64,000 nt of DNA from an uncultured Algibacter sp. GTDB lineage: Bacteria; Bacteroidota; Bacteroidia; Flavobacteriales; Flavobacteriaceae. Numbering within the stretch: position 1 is the first letter of the stretch; every line of letters begins with the position of its first letter. Positions 51,938 through 60,681 of the stretch are shown here, piece after piece. Below the pieces are notes generated by a model, which did no database searches, was not told the DNA's origin, and was given only the letters and a program-made list of their open reading frames with translations. Made by a program: the position numbers and the translations under genes. The stretch is taken from contig NZ_CANKXG010000004.1 in assembly GCF_947487575.1 (NCBI RefSeq), forward strand, positions 62,001 through 126,000, written 5' to 3'.

Positions 51938-54228
51938 GAAAGTCATCGAAAGATAAAGCATTAACACCAGAAGTTTTTGAAAATCTAAAAAGCACTAAAC
52001 CACCAAAAAACAGCGTAGGTTTTAAAAGTATTACGACTGCTATTGGTCAAGTTTCAAAATACATGAATGCTTCTGATGCATTGAAGTTGGCAACGAAAAT
52101 GAATCAGAAAGGAGGTTTTGATTGCCCCGGTTGTGCATGGCCAGACCCAGATGATGAACGCTCATCTTTAGGAGAGTTTTGCGAAAATGGTATTAAAGCT
52201 ATTGCTGAGGAAGCTCAAAACAAAACGATTGGTGCTGATTTTTTTGCAAAACATTCAGTTGATGAATTATCAAGTTGGTCTGATTTCGAAATTGGTAAAT
52301 CAGGACGTTTAGCAGAACCTATGTTTCTTGCTGAAGGAGCTAAACATTACCAACCCATTTCTTGGGAAGCTGCTTTTGAAAAAGTAGGAGAGCATTTGAA
52401 TAATTTAAACAACCCTGATGAAGCGGTATTTTATACCTCTGGTAGAACAACAAACGAAGCGGCATTTTTATATCAATTATTTGTTCGAGAATTCGGAACT
52501 TCAAACTTGCCAGATTGCTCTAATATGTGTCATGAAGCGAGTGGAAGTGCCCTTTCTGAAACTTTAGGCATTGGTAAAGGTTCGGTAACTTTAGATGATT
52601 TATACAAAGCCGAAGTCGTTATCGTTGTTGGGCAAAACCCAGGAACGAATCATCCAAGAATGCTTTCTGCTTTAGAGAAAACAAAAAATAATGGTGGTAA
52701 AATAATAGCAATTAATCCACTTCCAGAAGCTGGATTGATAAAGTTTACCAATCCTCAAAGTCCTATTAAATTATTAACTGGTGGTACACAAATAGCTGAT
52801 GTTTTTGTACCAATTACTATTAATGGTGATGTTGCTTTTTTTAAAGCAATACTTTTAAAGCTTTTAGAAAAAGAAGACACACAGGGAAATATATTTGATA
52901 AGACTTTTATAAATGAATTTACTCAAGGTTATGATACATTTATTAGTGATTTAAAAACGTATAATTTCCTAGAATGTATTAAAGGTTCTGGAGTAACTTT
53001 AGAGGTTTTTAATCAGGTTTTCGATTTAATTTTGAACAATGATAAAATCATTATTTGTTGGGCTATGGGCTTAACACAACACGAAAACGCTGTTGATAAT
53101 ATCCGTGAATTAGTTAATCTATTATTGCTTAAGGGTAGTATAGGAAAAGAAGGCGCAGGAACTTGTCCTGTACGTGGACATTCAAATGTGCAAGGCGATA
53201 GAACGGTTGGTATTTGGGAATCTGCTCCTCAAGCATTTCTCGATAGAATAGAAAAGAAGTACGGCTTTAAGCCAACAAGTAAACATGGCTATTCGGTAAT
53301 TGATTCAATAAAAGCCATGTATGAGAAAACCGCGAAAGTCTTTTTTGGGATGGGCGGTAATTTTATTTCTGCAGTTCCAGATACAGCGTATTCTGCACAG
53401 GCTATGGCAAATTGTAATTTAACGGTACATGTGAGTACAAAACTTAATCGTTCGCATTTAGTAACTGGTAAAGAAGCTCTGATTTTTCCATGTTTGGGAC
53501 GAACAGAAAAGGACTATCAAAAATCTGGAATACAGGTTCAAAGTGTTGAAAACTCAATGGGTGTTGTGCATACTACTAAAGGCGTTTTAGAACCTTGTTC
53601 TGAAAATTTGTTGAGTGAGGTTGCCGTAGTTTGTGGAATTGCTCACGCAACTTTAAAAGAAAAATCTAAAGTCAATTGGTTGCAGTATAAAGACGATTAT
53701 AATTTAGTAAGAGATGATATTGCTGAGGTGGTTGAAGGATTTACGGATTATAATAAAAAATTAAAACAGCCTTCAGGATTTTATTTGCCAAATGGTGCTA
53801 GGGAGCGACAATTTAAAACCAAAACAGGAAAAGCCAATTTTTCAATAAATCAACTTCCAAATTGGAAATTGAAAGATGATGAATTAATTATGATGACTAT
53901 CAGAAGTCATGACCAATTCAATACTACGATTTATGGTTTAGACGATAGATATAGGGGTGTTTTTAATGAAAGACGTATCATTTTTATGAACCGAGAGGAC
54001 ATGAAACTACGTAGTTTAAAAGAACACGATATTGTCAATTTAAAATCTGAATACAATGGTGTTATTCGAGAAGCCAATAATTTTAAAGTAGTTGCTTATG
54101 ATATTCCTAAAAACTGTTGTGCTACCTATTTTCCTGAAACCAATGTACTCGTACCATTGGATAGTTTTGCGCATACTGCTAAGACTCCAGCTTCAAAAAG
54201 CGTAAAAATAACAATAAGAATTGTTTAA
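51934..54228 (+). CDS. FdhF/YdeP family molybdopterin oxidoreductase
   Basis: A 764-residue member of the molybdopterin oxidoreductase superfamily, subgroup FdhF/YdeP (E. coli YdeP is linked to acid resistance). The N-terminal cluster site has GGFDCPGCAWPDP with C64 and C67 and a further C83 in EFCENG, so one Cys fewer than the normal four may ligate it. Molybdopterin-binding segments are TSGRTTNEAAFLYQLFVREFGTSNLPDCSNMCHEASG (about 168-204), where Asn-Met-Cys follows a Ser-Asn, then GQNPGTNHPRML, CPVRGHSNVQGDRTVG and MTIRSHDQFNTTIYGLDDRYRG. The substrate is unknown. It overlaps the MobA-like gene by four bases and belongs to the same operon. Confidence 0.9.
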   Translation: MRKSSKDKALTPEVFENLKSTKPPKNSVGFKSITTAIGQVSKYMNASDALKLATKMNQKGGFDCPGCAWPDPDDERSSLGEFCENGIKAIAEEAQNKTIGADFFAKHSVDELSSWSDFEIGKSGRLAEPMFLAEGAKHYQPISWEAAFEKVGEHLNNLNNPDEAVFYTSGRTTNEAAFLYQLFVREFGTSNLPDCSNMCHEASGSALSETLGIGKGSVTLDDLYKAEVVIVVGQNPGTNHPRMLSALEKTKNNGGKIIAINPLPEAGLIKFTNPQSPIKLLTGGTQIADVFVPITINGDVAFFKAILLKLLEKEDTQGNIFDKTFINEFTQGYDTFISDLKTYNFLECIKGSGVTLEVFNQVFDLILNNDKIIICWAMGLTQHENAVDNIRELVNLLLLKGSIGKEGAGTCPVRGHSNVQGDRTVGIWESAPQAFLDRIEKKYGFKPTSKHGYSVIDSIKAMYEKTAKVFFGMGGNFISAVPDTAYSAQAMANCNLTVHVSTKLNRSHLVTGKEALIFPCLGRTEKDYQKSGIQVQSVENSMGVVHTTKGVLEPCSENLLSEVAVVCGIAHATLKEKSKVNWLQYKDDYNLVRDDIAEVVEGFTDYNKKLKQPSGFYLPNGARERQFKTKTGKANFSINQLPNWKLKDDELIMMTIRSHDQFNTTIYGLDDRYRGVFNERRIIFMNREDMKLRSLKEHDIVNLKSEYNGVIREANNFKVVAYDIPKNCCATYFPETNVLVPLDSFAHTAKTPASKSVKITIRIV

Positions 54229-54312
54229 TATTTAATCAATTCAAACCCCATTATTTCCCTAATAGATAATTATTCTTATTACAATTTGTGAAATTGATAA
54301 TAATAGCTATTC

Positions 54313-54318
54313 TACGTA
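54313..54318. promoter_or_regulatory. TACGTA site 1 upstream of nirB
   Basis: First of three TACGTA words in the nirB upstream region (54313, 54346, 54376). The spacings are 33 and 30 bases, close to three turns of the helix, so bound proteins could lie on one face. Confidence 0.5.
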
Positions 54319-54334
54319 AATTTATAATTTCTAA

Positions 54335-54362
54335 CTAAGTATTATTACGTATAAATACTTAG
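54335..54362. promoter_or_regulatory. 28-bp palindrome over the nirB promoter
   Basis: Arms CTAAGTATT and AATACTTAG (9 bp perfect) around ATTACGTATA, with TACGTA exactly at the centre. It takes the place of the missing -33 TTG and runs into the -7 box, as expected for an operator used by an activator. Confidence 0.68.
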
Positions 54363-54367
54363 TTTTG
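54360..54367 (+). promoter_or_regulatory. -7 box (TAGTTTTG) of the nirB operon
   Basis: TAnnTTTG match identical in sequence and context to the narK box at 61597. The 23 bases 54349-54371 are identical to 61586-61608 upstream of narK, and 54375-54389 equal 61615-61629. A third TACGTA (54376-54381) lies at the start of the transcript. The leader to the nirB ATG at 54476 would be about 100 bases. Confidence 0.7.
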
Positions 54368-54413
54368 TATTTAAATACGTAATTATGAAATGAACCAATA
54401 TAGAATTATTGAT

Positions 54414-54461
54414 ATGAATCAAGCATTTTATTGGCGAATTACATCTGACCGTTTTAATTAA
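54414..54461 (+). other. Possible 15-codon leader ORF before nirB
   Basis: ATG at 54414 opens MNQAFYWRITSDRFN and stops at 54459-54461, 14 bases before nirB. It could be a leader peptide in the 100-base nirB leader. The length is too short to judge by composition. Confidence 0.2.
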
Positions 54462-54475
54462 ATAAAAATTTACAG

Positions 54476-56992
54476 ATGAAACATATTATTGTTGTTGGAA
54501 ATGGAATGGTTGGATACAAGTTTTGTGAAAAATTTGTAGAAAAATCAGAGGCTAAAGGTTTTAAAATCACAGTTTTTGGTGAAGAGCCAAGGCCTGCTTA
54601 TGATAGAGTTCATTTAAGTGAATTCTTTGAGAATCAAAATGCGAAAGCTTTAGAGATGGCACCAGCAGAATGGTATGCCGACAATAATATTGATTTAATT
54701 ACTAACGAGCGTGTAGCAGATATTAATAGAACATCTAAAACTATAAAAACTGCAAAAGACCGTGAGTTTGCTTATGATTATTTAGTATTAGCAACAGGGT
54801 CTTCTCCTTTTGTACCTCCAATAAAAGGCGTTGAAAAGGAAGGCGTTTTTGTATATAGAACTATTGAAGATTTAGAAGGTATGCTTGCTTATGCTGCAAA
54901 AGTAAAGGCGGAAAAACCTAATGGTAGGGCAGCAGTGCTTGGTGGGGGATTGTTAGGTTTGGAAGCCGGTAAAGCTGTTATGGATATGGGATTAGAGCCT
55001 CATATTGTTGAGTTTGCTCCTAAGTTAATGCCTAGGCAATTAGATTCTAGAAGTAGCCAAGTATTACAATTGAAATTAGAATCTATAGGTTTAAATATTC
55101 ATTTGAGTAAAGCAACAAATCAGATTTTAGGAGATACAGCAATTACAGGAATGGAGTTTGGAGAGGATGATGTTTTGGATGTAGATATGCTTGTGGTGTC
55201 AGCAGGTATTCGTCCGAGAGATGAACTCGGAAAAGCTTGTGGATTAGAAGTTGGTGTTCGTGGAGGTATTGTGGTTGATAATACCATGAAAACTTCAGAT
55301 GAAAACATTTATGCTATTGGAGAGATTGCGCTTTATAATCAAATGATATATGGTTTAGTTGCACCGGGTTATGATATGGCCGCCATTGCTGTTGAACAAA
55401 TAATTGGAAATACAGAAACGGTAATGCCTGCAGACATTGATATGTCTACTAAATTAAAACTAATTGGTGTTGATGTAGCTAGTTTTGGAGAACCTTTTAT
55501 GCCAGCATCAAAAGGACACTCTATAATTTTCGAAAATAAAACACAGCATTTATATAAAAGAATTAACGTTAGTTTGGATGGTAAATCTTTATTAGGAGGA
55601 ATTCTAGTTGGTGATGCTTCAGATTATAATATGCTGCATCAGGTATATTTAAATGGAATGGCTATTCCTGAAGACCCATCGCAATTAATATTACCTGCTA
55701 GTGATGGTGCAACTTCATTTGGAGATGTTACTGATTTACCTGATGAAGCTCAAGTATGTTCATGTGAGAGTGTTACAAAAGGACAAATTTGTGGTGTTAT
55801 TGAAAATGGTGAAGCTACAGATTTAGCTGGTGTTGTTGGCTGCACTAAAGCAGGTACAGGATGCGGAGGTTGTAAACCAATGGTTGCAGATTTAACCAAT
55901 GCAACACTTAAAGCTTTAGGTATTGAAGTTAAAGATTCCGTTTGTGAACATTTCGATTTAAACAGACAGGATTTATATAAAATAATTCAAGTAAAAGGGT
56001 ATACAACTTTTAATGAAGTACTGGATAACCACGGAAATGGCGGTCATGGTTGCGAATTATGTAAGCCGCTTATTGCTTCATTAATGGCTACGATACATGC
56101 CGATACTGCAAATGAAGAATATGCTATTCAAGATTCTAATGATAGATTTCTTGCAAATATTCAACGTAATGGAACATATTCAGTAGTACCTCGTGTTCCG
56201 GGAGGAGAAATTACTCCTGATAAATTAATCGCACTTGGTGAAATTGCTAAGAAATACGACCTATATACTAAGGTAACAGGAGGAGTTCGTATCGATTTAT
56301 TTGGGGCTACGTTAAAGCAATTACCACTTATTTGGAAAGAATTAATTAGTCATGGTTTTGAAAGTGGACACGCTTATGGTAAATCTTTAAGAACCGTTAA
56401 AACTTGTGTTGGTTCAACTTGGTGTCGTTACGGAATGGATGAAAGTGTAAGTTTTGGTATAGAACTGGAAAATCGTTACAGAGGTATTCGTGCACCGCAT
56501 AAAATTAAAGGTGGTGTATCTGGATGCATTCGTGAATGTGCAGAAGCAAGAGGTAAGGATTTTGGATTAATTGCTGTTGAAGGTGGTTGGAACTTATATG
56601 TTGGTGGAAACGGTGGTGCAAATCCACGTCATGCTGAATTATTTGCAGAACAAATAGATAACGAAACGGTAATTAAATATCTTGATAGATACTTGATGTT
56701 TTACATGCGAACAGCTAAACCTTTACAACGAACTGCTGCATGGCAAGAACGTTTAGAAGGCGGATTAGAGTATTTAAAAGAAGTGATTATTGAAGATAAA
56801 TTAGGTATTGCTGAAGACCTTGAAAAAGAAATGGAAACTTTAGTAAATAGGTTTGAATGTGAATGGACACAGGCTGTTAATGACCCAGAAATGATGAAAC
56901 GTTTCAATCATTTTGTGAATAGCGAGGAGGAAGATGATAACCTAGTTTTTGTTCCTATGAGAGACCAAAAAATGCCTGAACCTTGGGTTTAG
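54476..56992 (+). CDS. nirB: Assimilatory nitrite reductase, large subunit NirB
   Basis: Reduces nitrite to ammonium with NADH or NADPH. Domains in order: FAD/NAD(P) reductase (1-400, GNGMVGYKFCEKF; AVLGGGLLGLEAGKAVMDMG at about 152), two BFD-type [2Fe-2S] regions (CSCESVTKGQICG ... GCTKAGTGCGGCKP at about 424-465, and HGNGGHGCELCKP near 521), then the nitrite/sulfite reductase ferredoxin-like domain and the sirohaem-[4Fe-4S] domain with TCVGSTWCRYG and GGVSGCIRECAEARGKDFG, which supply four Cys. Length 838 is normal. It heads the nitrite-nitrate operon. The gap to nirD contains a repeat element. Confidence 0.96.
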   Translation: MKHIIVVGNGMVGYKFCEKFVEKSEAKGFKITVFGEEPRPAYDRVHLSEFFENQNAKALEMAPAEWYADNNIDLITNERVADINRTSKTIKTAKDREFAYDYLVLATGSSPFVPPIKGVEKEGVFVYRTIEDLEGMLAYAAKVKAEKPNGRAAVLGGGLLGLEAGKAVMDMGLEPHIVEFAPKLMPRQLDSRSSQVLQLKLESIGLNIHLSKATNQILGDTAITGMEFGEDDVLDVDMLVVSAGIRPRDELGKACGLEVGVRGGIVVDNTMKTSDENIYAIGEIALYNQMIYGLVAPGYDMAAIAVEQIIGNTETVMPADIDMSTKLKLIGVDVASFGEPFMPASKGHSIIFENKTQHLYKRINVSLDGKSLLGGILVGDASDYNMLHQVYLNGMAIPEDPSQLILPASDGATSFGDVTDLPDEAQVCSCESVTKGQICGVIENGEATDLAGVVGCTKAGTGCGGCKPMVADLTNATLKALGIEVKDSVCEHFDLNRQDLYKIIQVKGYTTFNEVLDNHGNGGHGCELCKPLIASLMATIHADTANEEYAIQDSNDRFLANIQRNGTYSVVPRVPGGEITPDKLIALGEIAKKYDLYTKVTGGVRIDLFGATLKQLPLIWKELISHGFESGHAYGKSLRTVKTCVGSTWCRYGMDESVSFGIELENRYRGIRAPHKIKGGVSGCIRECAEARGKDFGLIAVEGGWNLYVGGNGGANPRHAELFAEQIDNETVIKYLDRYLMFYMRTAKPLQRTAAWQERLEGGLEYLKEVIIEDKLGIAEDLEKEMETLVNRFECEWTQAVNDPEMMKRFNHFVNSEEEDDNLVFVPMRDQKMPEPWV

Positions 56993-57047
56993 ATTGCTGT
57001 TGAATTGTTTAAAAAGCATTTTGCAAACAAGCATTTTGCTGAGATTG

Positions 57048-57169
57048 AAAAACTGAATTTGGCAGATTTGCCTGCGTTAGGGATTGCAGAAGAAAGCCCA
57101 CAGCCCGACGAAGGAGGAGCGAGGACTTGGAACAAAAAGCCCGACCCCTTGTGGGTAACGCCCAAATAA
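57048..57169 (+). repeat. Structured interspersed element, copy 4, between nirB and nirD
   Basis: AACTGAATTTGGCAGATTTG, CCTGCGTTAGGGATTGCAG, AAAGCCCACAGCCCGACGAA, GGAGGAGCGAGGACTTGG, AAAAAGCCCGACCCC, GGGTAACGCCC. It occupies most of the 207-base spacer of an operon, where transcription must pass through it. It may act on the relative amounts of nirB and nirD message, or be a neutral insertion. Confidence 0.65.
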
Positions 57170-57199
57170 AAATTTAGAACAGAAATAATATTTAAAAGA

Positions 57200-57577
57200 A
57201 TGGAAGAAATCTTAGAAAAATACGAGGCAACCAAGACAGAGGATGTAAAAGTGTGGTTTAAAGCGGCATCAATACATGATTTTCCATCAGACGGAGGGGC
57301 TTGTATAAAATATAAGGACAAACAAATTGCTGTTTTTAATTTTGCAAGATTAGGGAAGTGGTATGCTTGCCAAAACCTTTGTCCGCATAAAATGGAAATG
57401 GTTTTGAGTAGAGGTATGATAGGGGATGATAAAGGTATTCCAAAGGTAGCTTGCCCGCTTCATAAAAAAACATTTTCATTAGAAAATGGTGAAAACCTAA
57501 ATGGAGATTTAGATGCTATTGCAACATATCCTGTGAAAATAGAAGGAGATTATGTTTATGTTGGTTTTGCTGAGTAA
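57200..57577 (+). CDS. nirD: Nitrite reductase small subunit NirD, Rieske type with complete cluster ligands
   Basis: Small subunit of the NAD(P)H nitrite reductase, 125 residues, fold of Rieske proteins. Cluster ligands are all present: C61-P-H63 in CPHK and C85-P-L-H88 in ACPLHKK, 21 residues apart. The E. coli NirD lacks these residues, so this one should bind a [2Fe-2S] cluster, as the Rieske-type NirD of some other bacteria does. The N-terminal 18 residues are an acidic extension. It belongs with nirB in the same transcript although a repeat element separates them. Confidence 0.92.
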   Translation: MEEILEKYEATKTEDVKVWFKAASIHDFPSDGGACIKYKDKQIAVFNFARLGKWYACQNLCPHKMEMVLSRGMIGDDKGIPKVACPLHKKTFSLENGENLNGDLDAIATYPVKIEGDYVYVGFAE

Positions 57578-57725
57578 AATAAAGCAATGAAAATTGAGAC
57601 TAAAGAAAATCGGTTTTTTTAGTAACTATAATTTCTAAATTCCTTTCAAAAATATTAAATATATTATTTTTAGAAAAAAGTAATTATGTATCTTGGCTTT
57701 TCACTGTTAATATTATTTAAAAGAC

Positions 57726-58310
57726 ATGAAGCCTACACGTTTTGAAACTGCCATTGCTTTAATTGATAAAGCCAATTCTGAAGATATAAATACATATGAT
57801 GTTGCTGGTATGGATTATCCAAAGGAGTTATTGTACTCGCAACGCATGACCAGGAAATTATTGCAGTTTGAACCTAACGCTTCAAAAGCACTACAAATAG
57901 CGGCACGAGCACAACATATTTGCCGTTGGAAAATAGCTCGAGATGAATATCCAATGGACCGCGTGGGCTATTTAAAATGGCGTGAAACCTTAAAGCGAAT
58001 GCACGGAGATTTAACTGCGGATATTTTAAAACAAGTGGGTTTTGATGACCAATTTACCGATAGGGTTAAAACCATTATTCTTAAAAAACTAATCAAGAAA
58101 AACGAAGAGTCTCAAACTTTAGAAGATACCATTTGTTTGGTGTTTTTAGATTACTACTTTGAGGAATTTGCTGAAAAGCATGATGATGAAAAAGTCATTG
58201 ATATATTGAAGAAAACTTGGGTAAAAATGTCTGATAAAGGACATGAAGCTGCTTTACAGTTGCCGTTTTCTGATGCAAGTTTGGCTTTAGTAAAACAGGC
58301 TATTTCTTAA
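57726..58310 (+). CDS. DUF4202 family protein
   Basis: A 194-residue cytoplasmic, all-helical protein of the DUF4202 family. Family marks are DKANSEDINTYDVAGMDYPKELLYSQRM (about 13-40), ALQIAARAQHICRWKIARDEYPMDRVGYLKWR (about 55-86), with HICRW reminiscent of an HD-like metal site, and the helix DTICLVFLDYYFEEFA. Its genes commonly travel with nitrate and nitrite assimilation genes, as here, but its role has not been shown. It starts 148 bases after nirD and 14 bases before the histidine kinase. A TATCTTGG word at 57689 is a weak promoter candidate. Confidence 0.88.
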   Translation: MKPTRFETAIALIDKANSEDINTYDVAGMDYPKELLYSQRMTRKLLQFEPNASKALQIAARAQHICRWKIARDEYPMDRVGYLKWRETLKRMHGDLTADILKQVGFDDQFTDRVKTIILKKLIKKNEESQTLEDTICLVFLDYYFEEFAEKHDDEKVIDILKKTWVKMSDKGHEAALQLPFSDASLALVKQAIS

Positions 58311-58324
58311 AAGCTGTTATTGAT

Positions 58325-60145
58325 ATGACAAAGAACGGTAATTCATTAGACCAACGGACTTTTGATAAACTACGCCGTTTATATATTATTGCTTTAAGCA
58401 CGATTGCTGTTTCGGTAATTGCAAGTCAGATATTAATTAGAACACATCTTAGCAGACAAGAAAGTGATTCTACTGTAATTAATGTGGCGGGTAGGCAACG
58501 TATGTTGAGTCAGAAATTGACTAAGGATATTGTCTCGCTAGCTTCAGAAACCAATGCTGACATTAAAATTGAACTTAAAAATAAAATTAAAAATACTTTA
58601 AGTCTTTGGGAAGTATCTCATTATGCATTGCAAAATGGAAATGATAGTTTAGGCTTGCCCAAAACAAATAGTGATGAAATTACTAATAGATTTATTAAAC
58701 TAAATCCTATTTTTAATACTATTAATGAAGCTTCAAAAGCCATAATCACAAAACTAGAAAACTCACCGCTATTAGGTTTTGATGCCTATGCTACTGATGT
58801 AAAAAGTGTAAAAAGTAATGAAGCTGCTTTTTTAATGATGATGGATGATATTGTAAATCAATATGATTTAGAAGCTAATGAAAAGGTAGACTGGCTAAGA
58901 CAATTAGAGTTTTGGTTAACGGCACTTACTTTAGCAATTCTTTTAGCAGAATTTTTATTTATTTTTTGGCCTGCGGCTAAGTCTGTAAAATCGATATTGG
59001 CAGATTTGTTGTTGGCAGAAAAGCGTGCAAAAAAAATGGCATTTGATGCGGATGAATTGAGTATCTCTAAAGAAAAATCGATTAAAGAGTTGCGTGCCTT
59101 AAGCCATGCCATGGATGATACTTTATTGTTTGCCCGTATTTTACCAAATGGGAGTGTGGTGCATATGGGAAACAAGTTTTCACGCTTGTTTGAGTTTTCT
59201 AAGTTTAATCAATCTGCTATGTTTTGGAACGTTTTATCTATTGATGAAAATGAGCGTACGGCAATTGAAGAGCTAATTAATAAATATAAAAAAACGGGTT
59301 GGCAAGGTGAGTTTAAAGCAACTGCTAAAAGTGGTGATGCTATTTGGTTGGAAATGGCAATTATTCCATACAGTCCAACCGATGAAAAGTCTGAGTTACT
59401 CATAATAGCTTCAGAAATTACAGAGCGCAAAGTGGCGCAATTAGAAATTGAACGCCTTACAGAAAAGAGTTTTGAGGAGAAAATGAATCAGCAAAAAATT
59501 ATTTCTAGTAAGATTATTGAAAACCAGGAAAAAGAACAAAACCGCATAGCTAAAGATGTGCATGATGGTATAGGGCAGATGCTTACAGGATTAAAGTATA
59601 ATTTGGAAAGTATTGATACTAAAGATGTTGCTAAGGCCACTACAAAAATTGAGTATCTTAAAGAATTAACTACTAATATTATTAAAGGGGTTAGAACAGC
59701 TACTTTTAACTTAACCCCACCTGAATTAACAGACCATGGCGTTGTTCCTGCAATTACTAAATTAACGCAAGAACTGGCAAGACTTACTGGAAAAGAAATC
59801 GTATTATTTAATAAAACAGATTTTAATCAGCGTTTAGATTCGCTTGCTGAAATTAATATTTATCGTATTACGCAAGAAGCCGTAAATAATGCTATTAAAT
59901 ATGCAGAATCTACACATATTCTAGTTTCAATATCGCATAGTAAAAACATACTGAGTATTGTTATTGATGATAACGGCAAAGGTTTCGACCCGACTAAAGT
60001 AAAGCGTGTTAAAACTGGTGACGGTGGTATGGGTTTAACCTTTATGAAGGAGCGTATAAAGTATATTGACGGACGTTTATTTTTAACTTCGGAAGCAGGT
60101 AAAGGCACTCGCGTTACTTTGAATATTCCTTTGGTAACTATTTAA
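58325..60145 (+). CDS. NarX-like sensor histidine kinase (PilJ-type sensor, PAS, HisKA_3)
   Basis: Inner-membrane sensor, 606 residues. Membrane helices at about 18-38 and 195-215 frame a periplasmic four-helix sensor with the NAGRQRMLSQK-type segment (residues 53-64, VAGRQRMLSQKL), the same short motif that nitrate/nitrite sensors of the NarX type and PilJ-like domains use. Then come a coiled coil (217-255), a PAS domain (about 262-372) and a HisKA_3/HATPase unit: phosphoacceptor His413 in KDVHDGIGQ, N box EAVNNAIKYAE, G boxes DDNGKGFDP and GGMGLTFMKERI. With the LuxR-type regulator 60707-61372 it would form a nitrate/nitrite two-component pair. Confidence 0.88.
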   Translation: MTKNGNSLDQRTFDKLRRLYIIALSTIAVSVIASQILIRTHLSRQESDSTVINVAGRQRMLSQKLTKDIVSLASETNADIKIELKNKIKNTLSLWEVSHYALQNGNDSLGLPKTNSDEITNRFIKLNPIFNTINEASKAIITKLENSPLLGFDAYATDVKSVKSNEAAFLMMMDDIVNQYDLEANEKVDWLRQLEFWLTALTLAILLAEFLFIFWPAAKSVKSILADLLLAEKRAKKMAFDADELSISKEKSIKELRALSHAMDDTLLFARILPNGSVVHMGNKFSRLFEFSKFNQSAMFWNVLSIDENERTAIEELINKYKKTGWQGEFKATAKSGDAIWLEMAIIPYSPTDEKSELLIIASEITERKVAQLEIERLTEKSFEEKMNQQKIISSKIIENQEKEQNRIAKDVHDGIGQMLTGLKYNLESIDTKDVAKATTKIEYLKELTTNIIKGVRTATFNLTPPELTDHGVVPAITKLTQELARLTGKEIVLFNKTDFNQRLDSLAEINIYRITQEAVNNAIKYAESTHILVSISHSKNILSIVIDDNGKGFDPTKVKRVKTGDGGMGLTFMKERIKYIDGRLFLTSEAGKGTRVTLNIPLVTI

Positions 60146-60157
60146 AAACACACCGAA

Positions 60158-60236
60158 TTGTCATGTAGAGATTAGGAAACATCGCAACAGAGTAAGTTTT
60201 TTAATTGTGTGATGTCTTCTAGCTCCGAAATGACAA
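60158..60236. repeat. Imperfect 79-base hairpin after the histidine kinase
   Basis: Outer arms TTGTCAT/ATGACAA, inner arms ACATCGCA (60179-60186) / TGTGATGT (60208-60215). A long imperfect hairpin; its ends match the TGTCAT ends of the REP-like palindromes. Confidence 0.5.
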
Positions 60237-60274
60237 AAGATTAATATTTGTATAATATATAAAATAAACAACGT

Positions 60275-60655
60275 ATGAAAAGAAAACTAATAAGTTCAGG
60301 TTCTACATTCGAAGAAAAAATTGGTTATTCTAGAGCTGTCGTACAGGGTGATTGGGTGTTTGTTTCTGGAACAACAGGTTATAATTATGACGATATGTCT
60401 ATTAGCAATGATATTGCAAAACAAACCGAGCAATGCCTTTTAAATATAAAGCATACGTTAGAGCAGGCTAACGCAAACCTTTCTGATATTGTTCGTGTAA
60501 CGTATATTTTACCAAATGCAGATGATTTTGAGCATTGTTGGCCCATACTTAAAAAGTACTTAGGAAGCATTAAACCTGCGGCTACTATGTTTTCTGCAGG
60601 ATTAGCTGATGATAAAATGAAGATTGAAATCCAGGCGACTGCTCTAAAAAGTTAA
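60275..60655 (+). CDS. RidA family protein (Rid/YjgF)
   Basis: A 126-residue trimeric cytoplasmic protein of the RidA/YER057c/UK114 superfamily. Archetypal RidA hydrolyses reactive 2-aminoacrylate and other enamines made by PLP enzymes. GTTGYN and TEQCLLNIKHTLEQANANLSDIVRVTYILPNADDFEHCWPIL fit the family; the usual Arg105 region reads AATMFSAGLADDKMKIEIQATA, where the Arg of the RidA subgroup appears replaced, so this may be another Rid subgroup (Rid4-7 type). It lies between the sensor kinase and the regulator, with 129 bases to the former and 51 bases to the latter. Confidence 0.85.
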   Translation: MKRKLISSGSTFEEKIGYSRAVVQGDWVFVSGTTGYNYDDMSISNDIAKQTEQCLLNIKHTLEQANANLSDIVRVTYILPNADDFEHCWPILKKYLGSIKPAATMFSAGLADDKMKIEIQATALKS

Positions 60656-60679
60656 AATTACGTAGTATTACGTAATTTT
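60654..60679. promoter_or_regulatory. Double TACGTA palindrome upstream of the response regulator
   Basis: AAAATTACGTA, spacer GTAT, TACGTAATTTT: 11-bp perfect inverted arms. The two TACGTA words are 10 bases apart, one helical turn. It begins within the RidA stop codon (60653-60655) and ends two bases before the -7 box. Confidence 0.65.
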
Positions 60680-60681
60680 AT

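Noticed and set aside
54414-54461. Attenuation by the 15-codon leader ORF before nirB
   Set aside because: No terminator/antiterminator pair is visible around it, so I list the ORF only as a low-confidence feature.
60654-60679. Reading the double palindrome only as the RidA terminator
   Set aside because: Possible in part, but the TACGTA words shared with nirB and narK and the adjacent -7 box favour an operator; the T tract after the stem is short.
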